Of a stretch of 5,724 nucleotides of DNA, positions 1 to 5,076 are shown one piece after another. Where the stretch lies: NCBI GenBank assembly GCA_013204195.1, contig JABMOJ010000545.1, forward strand, positions 1-5,724. The letters are read 5' to 3'. Source of the DNA: SAR86 cluster bacterium (GTDB lineage: Bacteria > Pseudomonadota > Gammaproteobacteria > Pseudomonadales > Azotimanducaceae). Position 1 is the first letter of the stretch. Each line of letters opens with the position of its first letter. Position numbers and translations under genes: made by a program. The notes beneath the pieces were generated by a model, which had not been told where the DNA came from, made no database searches, and was given only the letters and a program-made list of their open reading frames with translations.

Positions 1-632
1 AACCGAGTGAGTTGTGTCAGGGCCACATCGTCGGGGGATGTCAGGCGGCTGACGAGTAACCCAGTGCTGTTGTTCTCCACATCATTGCCGGTGAGATATA
101 AACCGAAAGACACCGTATTGGCCGGCAGGCTGAATTCTCGAAGGCTCGAAGTGAGCAGACTGGCATTCAAGTCAGCGTTGTTCAAAGACTGGTAATTCGA
201 AGTGGGCACCGTGAGCGCGGTGACCTGCAAATTGGTGTCGATAATGGCATCGATGCTGAGGCTGACACTGACGCTGTTACTGACCCCGCCACGGTTGTCC
301 ATGGCGGCGTAGGTGAAGCTGTCGGCGCCACTGTAGGCGTCATCGGGGGTATAGGTGATGCTCGTGCCAGAGATGCTCAAGCTACCATGACTGGGGTTGC
401 TGTTGATGCGGTAGCCCGTGAGGGTGCCGTCGGTGTCGTTGTCGTTGGTCAGTGGGTTGAGGCTTGTGGGAGTGTTGACCAGCACCCTGAAAACATCGGC
501 CGTCGCGGTCGGGTCCACATTCGCCGGGGGCGCAATCGGCGCTGCCGCGCTGCCGCCGCCACCACAACCGTTGACTAAACCGATGGCAACAAACAGCGGT
601 GGGAGCAAGTAAGACTTAATGATTGAAGCCAT
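1..632 (-). CDS. Secreted lipoprotein with cadherin/tandem-95-like Ig domain (N-terminal part, runs off the left edge)
   Basis: The reading frame is open from an ATG at 632-630 to the window edge, giving 210 codons with no stop. An in-frame TAA lies nine codons upstream of that ATG, with no other start between. The N-terminus has a Lys at residue 6, a hydrophobic stretch (residues 8-20) and a lipobox-like VNGC with Cys23, followed by GGGGS and an Ala/Pro-rich linker. This is the usual look of a gammaproteobacterial lipoprotein anchored in the outer membrane. Residues about 42-127 match the cadherin-like/tandem-95 fold: TATADVF, then LTNDNDTDG, then NPSHGSLSI, ITYTPDDAYSGADSFTYAAMD and a closing NSVSVSLSI strand. 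Residues 128-210 are Asn/Leu/Ser-rich and I do not recognise them. Such domains usually serve adhesion or as spacers in surface proteins, but the C-terminal part that would define the role is missing. Asn at lipobox -2 is unusual. There is no clear Shine-Dalgarno. Lipoprotein and domain are well supported; function is unknown. Confidence 0.85.
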   Translation of the reverse strand, partial: MASIIKSYLLPPLFVAIGLVNGCGGGGSAAAPIAPPANVDPTATADVFRVLVNTPTSLNPLTNDNDTDGTLTGYRINSNPSHGSLSISGTSITYTPDDAYSGADSFTYAAMDNRGGVSNSVSVSLSIDAIIDTNLQVTALTVPTSNYQSLNNADLNASLLTSSLREFSLPANTVSFGLYLTGNDVENNSTGLLVSRLTSPDDVALTQLTR

Positions 633-922
633 AGCGAAATAGCCAGGTTGGTTGCTTTATTCGTTTAAGTGATGCGCTGTGGTGCCCCAGGGTCTGGCTA
701 TCTAGATCTGGCCATTTCGGTCCGGCAGCGTCGGTGAGTCCCGTTAGAGTGCCCTCAAGCGAGCCAAATGCCGCGTTTAAAATTCCGTAGATCATATTGA
801 ACACTCAGGACCCTTCGTTCAAGACTTACTGTTCCACTTGCGGGTCTTGCCGCTGAGTCGGGCTGCGCTGGGTCATGATCGCTAATGATATCGCAAAACG
901 CGAGAGGGCTTCACTACCGCCT

Positions 923-935
923 CACTGTGACAGTG
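923..935. promoter_or_regulatory. Perfect 13 bp dyad, possible operator
   Basis: CACTGT and ACAGTG form a perfect 6 bp inverted repeat around one central G. It lies 48 bp upstream of the -10 box of the plus-strand promoter, a reasonable place for a regulator of either divergent gene. The arms do not match a regulator site I can name, and a dyad of this size can occur by chance, so confidence is low. Confidence 0.25.
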
Positions 936-980
936 CTCATGGATTCAAAACAATGGTCTTATGGTGATGACTTCGAGTCT

Positions 981-989
981 TGTTATACT
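981..989 (+). promoter_or_regulatory. Extended -10 promoter of the PLP-enzyme gene
   Basis: TGTTATACT fits the extended -10 pattern (TG, one base, then TATACT, which is 5 of 6 to consensus). No good -35 is present at 16-18 bp (the best is a weak TGGTGA-like hexamer), as is common for extended -10 promoters. A start point near 996 would give a leader of about 39 nt before the ATG at 1035. Confidence 0.55.
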
Positions 990-1034
990 GCCAGGCTGTT
1001 ACCTACCTCAGCCCAAACAGTGCAGTAGATTACC

Positions 1035-1946
1035 ATGGAAGATCATTCAGCTGGAATCAAGCATACCTGTGTTGTTAGTGGTCGCGATATTGAAGTGATT
1101 TGCCTGGCCGCACTTCGGCCCCATGGCAACAAGTACTACAAGCTCAAGTACAACCTCGAGTTCGCCCGAGAACAGGGCTATACGACCCTGGCCAGCTTCG
1201 GCGGCGCCTGGTCGAACCATTTGGCGGCACTGGCGCAAGTGGGGGCAGCGCAGGGCTTCAGCACCGTTGGTATTGTGCGCGGTGAACGCCCGGTAAAATT
1301 ATCAATGATGTTGCTCGATGCTGAGGCGCAGGGCATGCAGTTGCATTTTATCTCTCGAGGCGACTATCGCCGCCGGCATGAGTCCGAGTTCCTGGCAGCG
1401 TTGCAAGGGCGCTTGACGAATTGTTTAGTGATTCCAGAGGGTGGCACTAACGGGCTGGCGGTGCGCGGCACGGCTGAAATTGTCGACGAGGTGGCGCGCT
1501 TGAGTCCAGCAGTGGATCTGATTGTGCTGCCAGTCGGCACCGGTGGCACACTGGCTGGCATTGCCGCGGCCTTGCGCCCAGGCGTGAAGGTGCTGGGAAT
1601 TTCGGTGTTGAAAGGTACGGGTGCGGAATCGGGTTTGGAAGCTGACGTTGAGGCGTTAATCGCCGCGACAAGTCCCCCTTCGCCGTTGGCACGGAACTGG
1701 TCGATTGATCACCGCTTTCACTGTGGTGGCTATGCCAAATGCCCGACGTATCTACAAGACTTCATACTTGGCTGGCAGCGCCGCCATGGAATGCTGTTAG
1801 ATCCGGTGTATACGGGCAAACTGTTTTATGGCTTGAGCCAGATGCTCGCTCAGGGTGAGATAAATGCGGATACGCGAATCGTTGCGCTGCACACCGGCGG
1901 CGAGCAGGGCCGGCGAGGTTATGGGTTCTTGACGGACGAAGTGTAG
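1035..1946 (+). CDS. PLP-dependent enzyme of the ACC deaminase/D-cysteine desulfhydrase family
   Basis: A 303-residue fold-type II (tryptophan synthase beta-like) PLP enzyme. Lys33 in HGNKYYKLKYNL aligns with the PLP lysine of the family (Lys51 of Pseudomonas ACC deaminase). SNH at 60-62 in FGGAWSNHLAAL matches the substrate-carboxylate loop, VGTGGTLAG (167-175) is the PLP phosphate loop, and Tyr233 (GGYAK) and Tyr259 (DPVYTGK) match the two active-site tyrosines. Residue 260 is Thr where true ACC deaminase has Glu295, and residue 62 is His where it has Gln, so a D-cysteine desulfhydrase-like or other amino-acid lyase/deaminase is more likely than ACC deaminase. The enzyme should be cytosolic. 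The segment before Lys33 is short compared with Lys51 in the reference, but an in-frame TAG at 1026-1028 excludes a longer start. There is no clear Shine-Dalgarno before the ATG. It converges on cysE, another cysteine-related gene. Family is sure; substrate is not. Confidence 0.9.
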   Translation: MEDHSAGIKHTCVVSGRDIEVICLAALRPHGNKYYKLKYNLEFAREQGYTTLASFGGAWSNHLAALAQVGAAQGFSTVGIVRGERPVKLSMMLLDAEAQGMQLHFISRGDYRRRHESEFLAALQGRLTNCLVIPEGGTNGLAVRGTAEIVDEVARLSPAVDLIVLPVGTGGTLAGIAAALRPGVKVLGISVLKGTGAESGLEADVEALIAATSPPSPLARNWSIDHRFHCGGYAKCPTYLQDFILGWQRRHGMLLDPVYTGKLFYGLSQMLAQGEINADTRIVALHTGGEQGRRGYGFLTDEV

Positions 1947-1971
1947 TCTGTGGATGCAATTGGCTGGGGAG

Positions 1972-2000
1972 CGCGGATGTGGTTATGCGTCCGCGTTTTT
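1972..2000 (+). terminator. Rho-independent terminator of the PLP-enzyme gene
   Basis: CGCGGATGT (1972-1980) pairs with GCGTCCGCG (1987-1995) as a 9 bp stem including two G-U pairs, with the loop GGTTAT, followed directly by five T (1996-2000). It begins 26 bp after the stop codon of the plus-strand gene. Confidence 0.8.
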
Positions 2001-2006
2001 GCTACT

Positions 2007-2032
2007 AAAAAAGCGCTTTGCGCTCTCTTTTT
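2007..2032. terminator. Bidirectional hairpin terminator between convergent genes
   Basis: AGCGC (2012-2016) and GCGCT (2020-2024) form a 5 bp stem around TTT. An A-tract precedes it and a C/T-rich run ending in five T follows, so it can act as an intrinsic terminator in both directions. It backs up the terminators on either side. Confidence 0.6.
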
Positions 2033-2041
2033 GGGCGTCTC

Positions 2042-2070
2042 TTGAGCGCGGTTAAAGCGTCCACGCTCAA
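2042..2070. repeat. 7 bp inverted repeat between the terminators
   Basis: TTGAGCG (2042-2048) and CGCTCAA (2064-2070) are perfect inverted copies around a 15 nt loop. GCGT (2035-2038) and ACGC (2071-2074) could extend the stem past a 3 nt bulge. It may add secondary structure to the convergent 3' ends. There is no T-tract right after the stem, so it is not a terminator by itself. Confidence 0.4.
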
Positions 2071-2075
2071 ACGCA

Positions 2076-2100
2076 TAAAAAAGCGCTGCGCACTTTCTTT
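2076..2100 (-). terminator. Rho-independent terminator of cysE
   Basis: On the minus strand AAAGTGC (2096-2090) pairs with GCGCTTT (2086-2080) around a GCA loop, with one G-U pair, and the stem runs on into a T-tract. It lies within 11-27 bp after the cysE stop codon. Confidence 0.7.
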
Positions 2101-2106
2101 ATGGGT

Positions 2107-2949
2107 CTATTCCAAGTCTTGTTCCATATCAAACGCGGGGTTATCACAGTGGGGCTTGCCGACGATCACGGCGGGTACGCCGGCGACGGTGACGTGGGGT
2201 GGAACGTCTTTCATGACGACGCTGCCGGCACCGACCTTGGCGCCTTCGCCGATCTCAATATTACCGATAATCGACGCGTTAGCGCCGATCAAGACGCCAC
2301 GACGAACTTTTGGGTGACGATCGCCGGAGTCTTTGCCTGAGCCGCCGAGCGTGACGCCATGGAGAATGGAAACATCGTCTTCGACGACGGCGGTTTCACC
2401 GATCACCAGGCCGGTGGCATGGTCAAACATGACACCACAGCCGATTTTGGCGGCGGGGTGGATATCGACGGTAAAAATACTGCTCAATTGGTTTTGCAGG
2501 AAGAACGCCAGAGAGTGACGTTTTTGGCCCCACAGCCAGTGAGCGATGCGGTAAACCTGCAACGCATGAAAGCCTTTATAAAACAACAAGGGTGTAGAGT
2601 AGCTGTTGCAGGCAGGGTCGCGATCACGGGTGGCTTTAATGTCGATTTCGGCAGCATGGATAATAGAAGGCTCGGAGTTGAAGGCTTCTTCAATAATTTC
2701 GCGAATCGCCATGCTCGACACCACACTGCTGTCGAGCTTGGTGGCGAGTAAAAAGCTCAGGCAGCCCTGCAGGGTGTCGTGGTTGAGGACCGTGGTTTGA
2801 AAAAAGGTGGCCATGATGGGTTCAAATTCGGCTCGGGCTCTGACCTCCGCACGAATGGCCTGCCAGAGCGAGCCGGCGTTGGCGATTTCCTTGATATTAC
2901 TCTCTTGTGCCAGCTCTTCGTGATACCGCTGCTGAATCGATGAGTTCAT
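2107..2949 (-). CDS. cysE: Serine O-acetyltransferase CysE
   Basis: Makes O-acetyl-L-serine from L-serine and acetyl-CoA, the committed step of cysteine synthesis in the cytosol. The 280-residue protein has the alpha-helical N-terminal domain (about 25-155, with RDPACNSYSTPLLFYKGFHA) and a left-handed beta-helix of hexapeptide repeats (about 160-262). DHATG with His177 and GDRHPK with His212 correspond to the catalytic histidines 158 and 193 of E. coli CysE; GKP near 264-266 closes the acetyl-CoA site. I chose the ATG at 2949 because AGGAGG sits 8 nt upstream. A longer frame from 2994 would add 15 residues without such a site. Compared with E. coli, the N-terminus is about 19 residues longer. 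The C-terminus stops at FDMEQDLE, about 12 residues short and without the terminal Ile that docks into CysK. The gene is divergent from nadK and convergent with the PLP enzyme. Identity is very sure. Confidence 0.96.
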   Translation of the reverse strand: MNSSIQQRYHEELAQESNIKEIANAGSLWQAIRAEVRARAEFEPIMATFFQTTVLNHDTLQGCLSFLLATKLDSSVVSSMAIREIIEEAFNSEPSIIHAAEIDIKATRDRDPACNSYSTPLLFYKGFHALQVYRIAHWLWGQKRHSLAFFLQNQLSSIFTVDIHPAAKIGCGVMFDHATGLVIGETAVVEDDVSILHGVTLGGSGKDSGDRHPKVRRGVLIGANASIIGNIEIGEGAKVGAGSVVMKDVPPHVTVAGVPAVIVGKPHCDNPAFDMEQDLE

Positions 2950-2957
2950 GGTGCCTG

Positions 2958-2963
2958 CCTCCT
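2958..2963 (-). promoter_or_regulatory. Ribosome binding site that decides the cysE start
   Basis: On the minus strand this reads AGGAGG, a perfect Shine-Dalgarno core, with 8 nt to the ATG at 2949-2947. It lies inside the longer alternative frame, so it argues that the shorter 280-residue CysE is the real product. Confidence 0.85.
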
Positions 2964-3278
2964 GACTGTCTCTGATCTGTCTCTTGACCTTCAACGCTGA
3001 TCCCGTTGGGGTGATTGTGGCGTCAAGGGATTAAGCTCAGATTCGTGATCGTACGACCAATGATGCGGGTTGTGGCGAGATTTGCAAGGCCTTGGCGCTT
3101 CGGCAGGCCAATAAAACCTCTTTGTTTGAGCATCAGTTTATGTTCAGTTGTAAGCCAAGCACGGGTTAGAATGCTTGAGAGCCACTCGCGGGGCAGAGCA
3201 ATAACCTGTATAAAGCGGCTTGTAGTTGGTATGCAGACCTGCCAGTACGGATTGTGCGTTAACGATGGGTGACATGTG
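2964..3278. other. Divergent spacer between cysE and nadK
   Basis: About 315 bp with no convincing gene. Two overlapping frames of 85 and 87 codons (3015-3272 plus, 3023-3286 minus) cross it but have no recognisable motifs and no good ribosome binding sites. A possible plus-strand promoter for nadK has -10 TAGAAT (3167-3172) and a poor -35 TTCAGT (3143-3148) with an 18 bp spacer, giving a leader of about 100 nt. I cannot name a cysE promoter with confidence. Confidence 0.4.
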
Positions 3279-4160
3279 ATGATCAAATTTAAGCGGGTAG
3301 GGCTGGTGGCCAGAAGTGGCAGCGAGCTGGTGCTAGACTCATTGCGTCGAGTTCAGCGATTGTTGCGCGCCCGTGATATCGAAATATTGATGGAAGACAC
3401 CGCCCATGCCCTGCTGGGTGATCAGACGGGTGCCTGTTATACGCAAGAAGCGATGGCCGGCCAATGTGACTTGGTGATCGCTGTGGGCGGTGATGGCAAT
3501 ATCCTGGGCGCGGCGCGCACCTTCGCTCCTCATGGCGTGCCGATTCTTGGGGTTAATCGAGGGCGGTTGGGTTTTCTGGCGGATATATCTCCCGATGATA
3601 TCGATGTGAAACTCAGCCAGGTACTGGCCGGTGACTACACGACCGAGGAGCACTTTCTGCTAGAGGGTGAGGTCAGTATCAATGGCAACAAAGAGGTGCC
3701 CTGCGCGCTGAATGAAGTGTTGATCCATTCGGCACAGATGCCGCGAATGTTGGAATTTGACTTGTACGTAGATGGCGCTTTTGTCTATAACCAGCACTCT
3801 GATGGCCTGATTATTTCGTCGCCCACGGGCTCCACGGCCTATTCCTTGTCAGCAGGGGGGCCGATTATGCACCCCAGTCTGGATGCGATTGTACTGGTGC
3901 CGATGTTTCCCCATTCTCTTAACAGTCGGCCGTTGGTGGTTCCTGGCGGCGCTGAAATTAAGATCGTTGTGGGTTCTCATATCGGCACCAATGCCAAGAT
4001 CAGTTTCGATTCTCAGTTAGAGTTCGAGATCGAACCTGGTGAGTCGCTGCTGGTGCGCAAAAAGCAAGAGAAGCTCAAGCTGATTCACCCACCGGGACAT
4101 AACTTCTACGGCGTCTGTCGTAGCAAGCTAGACTGGGCGAGCCGGCTTGGCGAGTCCTGA
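3279..4160 (+). CDS. nadK: NAD kinase
   Basis: Phosphorylates NAD+ to NADP+ with ATP in the cytosol, the only usual route to NADP in bacteria. The protein is 293 residues from the ATG at 3279. Numbering from that Met, the GGDGN motif is at 70-74 with the catalytic Asp72, followed by ILGAAR; GVNRGRLGFLADI is near 91-103; NE at 145-146 binds NAD; and SDGLIISSPTGSTAYSLSAGGPI starts at 174 and continues with the conserved segment MHPSLDAIVLVPMFPHSL. The C-terminal CRSKLDWASRL is typical of gammaproteobacterial NadK. GTG at 3276 is in frame, one codon earlier, but GGGTGA (3267-3272) is 6 nt from the ATG and only 3 nt from the GTG, favouring the ATG. An ATG-TGA start-stop pair lies at 3274-3279. 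The gene converges on the MocA-like gene with 17 bp between stops and no clear terminator. Identity is very sure. Confidence 0.96.
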   Translation: MIKFKRVGLVARSGSELVLDSLRRVQRLLRARDIEILMEDTAHALLGDQTGACYTQEAMAGQCDLVIAVGGDGNILGAARTFAPHGVPILGVNRGRLGFLADISPDDIDVKLSQVLAGDYTTEEHFLLEGEVSINGNKEVPCALNEVLIHSAQMPRMLEFDLYVDGAFVYNQHSDGLIISSPTGSTAYSLSAGGPIMHPSLDAIVLVPMFPHSLNSRPLVVPGGAEIKIVVGSHIGTNAKISFDSQLEFEIEPGESLLVRKKQEKLKLIHPPGHNFYGVCRSKLDWASRLGES

Positions 4161-4177
4161 GTGAGTGTGACCACTGG

Positions 4178-4771
4178 TTATCGATTAGGCGCGATTAAAT
4201 CTGCCGGCGTATCAATGTCGCGCAATATTCCGGGGTCCTCGAGATTGATTTTGTGAACCTTGTCGAGATGCGCATCAATCACGGGGCGGGCGCCACGGTC
4301 ACCGGTGAGGGCTTCGATGGCGTCGAAGTAGGCTGCGTCAAACAGTACCGGATGCCCCAGTTCACCCTTTCTACAGGGCACGATAATGGGTTGGCTTGCC
4401 TTGTGAAACTCGTAGGCGCCGAGCACTGACTCGATAGTTTCGGCCTGCACAAAGGGCATGTCGCCCAGAAAGACCATCGCGCCCTGCCAGTCGTGTACCT
4501 TGTGTATAGCATTAGCCAGGCTGTGAGCCATACCCTTGGCGGAATCTGGCGCCATGTAATATTCAACCTGATCGTTGTCGATGCGGCTGCTTAATTGCTG
4601 GGCGAACTCACGGTCCCCAAAGCGTAAGACTACCAAGACCTTATCGAGAACGCTGGCTGCCTTATGAATGGACTCCTCGAGAATGCTTTGCCCCGAGGCT
4701 AAGGTTTGTTTGCGCTTGTCGTCGCCAAAACGCCTGCTGCTGCCTGCTGCGAGAATTATGCCGCCAATCAT
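4178..4771 (-). CDS. MocA/MobA-like nucleotidyltransferase (molybdenum cofactor cytidylyltransferase family)
   Basis: A 197-residue, full-length NTP transferase of the MobA/MocA group. MocA joins CMP to molybdopterin to make the MCD cofactor used by molybdenum hydroxylases; the relatives use GTP or other nucleotides. LAAGSSRRFG (7-16) with Lys19 is the nucleotide-binding loop, GMAHSLANAI (80-89) follows the family's G-x-S pattern, GDMPFV (103-108) carries the metal-binding Asp, then GHPVLF (139-144), GDRGAR (157-162) and DIDTPAD (185-191). LAAG rather than LAGG favours MocA over MobA. The ATG at 4771 has AAGGAG 5 nt upstream. It lies downstream of, and in the same direction as, the XdhC-family gene, which supports a role in maturing a molybdenum hydroxylase. 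A 285 bp gap with repeats separates the two, so joint transcription is uncertain. Family is sure; the exact nucleotide is inferred. Confidence 0.88.
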   Translation of the reverse strand: MIGGIILAAGSSRRFGDDKRKQTLASGQSILEESIHKAASVLDKVLVVLRFGDREFAQQLSSRIDNDQVEYYMAPDSAKGMAHSLANAIHKVHDWQGAMVFLGDMPFVQAETIESVLGAYEFHKASQPIIVPCRKGELGHPVLFDAAYFDAIEALTGDRGARPVIDAHLDKVHKINLEDPGILRDIDTPADLIAPNR

Positions 4772-4776
4772 AAAAG

Positions 4777-4782
4777 CTCCTT
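4777..4782 (-). promoter_or_regulatory. Ribosome binding site of the MocA-like gene
   Basis: On the minus strand this reads AAGGAG, 5 nt before the ATG at 4771-4769. It confirms the start that places the nucleotide-binding LAAG loop seven residues into the protein, as usual for the family. Confidence 0.75.
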
Positions 4783-4985
4783 GGGTCGATGCTGACCATT
4801 GTTATGGAATAGGCTCATTCAGGGCCATGTTTCTTCAGTAAAGCCTTGGTTTAAAACTAGCTTAGTTCAGCAAGCACGCTAGCCCGCGTTGCGGTGGCCC
4901 CGATGCCAGTTTGCCGGGTCCAGCTAGCTTACAGCGCAACTCGGCGTCTGGGGCGCTAATTCTGCCGGTCCGTAACGCCTCCGCC

Positions 4986-5076
4986 GCTACTGGCTAACTG
5001 CTAAGTCTGAGGTGCTATGAGTTAAAAGCTATTGGTTAAAAGCTATTGGTTAAAAGCTATTGGCTAACCGCTAAGT
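4986..5076. repeat. Heptanucleotide tandem repeat array, 13 units in phase
   Basis: Read on the plus strand the 91 bp divide into 13 consecutive heptamers, and 12 of them begin with GCTA or GTTA. The core alternates GTTAAAA and GCTATTG three times (5021-5062). Flanking units are GCTACTG, GCTAACT, GCTAAGT, CTGAGGT (the odd one) and GCTATGA on the left, and GCTAACC and GCTAAGT on the right. Units at the two ends resemble each other: positions 4991-5006 and 5061-5076 differ at one base of 16. The array enters the 3' end of the XdhC-family gene and supplies its last codons and TAG stop. Its origin by slippage is inferred. The remaining spacer (4783-4985) shows two CTAGCTTA words (4857-4864, 4924-4931) and no gene. 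Confidence 0.85.

Larger units (their letters stand above)
633..1034. other. Divergent intergenic region between the lipoprotein gene and the PLP-enzyme gene
   Basis: These 402 bp hold no convincing gene. The right end carries the plus-strand promoter at 981-989 and, 48 bp before its -10, a perfect 13 bp dyad (923-935). I found no confident minus-strand promoter for the lipoprotein: a TATGAT-like box (791-796, minus) has a TTGAAC box (817-822) 20 bp away, which is too wide for a standard sigma-70 site. A 62-codon minus-strand frame (GTG at 804 to stop at 616) overlaps the lipoprotein start by 17 bp but lacks a good ribosome binding site and recognisable features, so I treat it as chance or at most a leader peptide. 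Confidence 0.6.
1969..2108. repeat. Imperfect tandem duplication of a terminator module
   Basis: Two blocks of 72 bp (1969-2040) and 65 bp (2044-2108) share an ordered series of words: GAGCGCGG, then GGTTA with GCGTCC, then AAAAAAGCGCT, then GCGC with a C/T-rich run, and finally GGG with TCT. Alignment needs several small gaps. The blocks fill the space between the convergent PLP-enzyme gene and cysE, and the second ends within the cysE stop codon. I read this as a duplicated, diverged terminator segment. Part of the likeness could come from the shared A-tract/GCGC/T-tract composition of terminators. Confidence 0.5.

Noticed and set aside
7..195. 62-codon plus-strand frame at the left edge
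   Set aside because: It is antisense to the lipoprotein reading frame, which has a signal peptide and recognisable domain; this frame has none.
616..804. 62-codon minus-strand frame upstream of and overlapping the lipoprotein start
   Set aside because: It starts with GTG, has no convincing ribosome binding site, shows no signal peptide or motif, and overlaps a well-supported start. A leader peptide cannot be excluded but is not supported.
2359..2751. 130-codon plus-strand frame
   Set aside because: It lies wholly inside cysE on the opposite strand. The CysE frame is clearly the real one by family match, so this is a shadow.
3015..3286. Two overlapping opposite-strand frames of 85 and 87 codons between cysE and nadK
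   Set aside because: No recognisable motifs and no good ribosome binding sites; they occupy the natural promoter region of two divergent genes and one runs into nadK.
4161..4177. Possible terminator between nadK and the MocA-like gene
   Set aside because: ACCACTGGT gives only a tiny hairpin and no T-tract follows on either strand, so the convergent transcripts probably overlap or end by another mechanism.
4986..5076. Possible CRISPR array
   Set aside because: The repeated unit is 7 bp with no unique spacers, so it is a simple tandem repeat.
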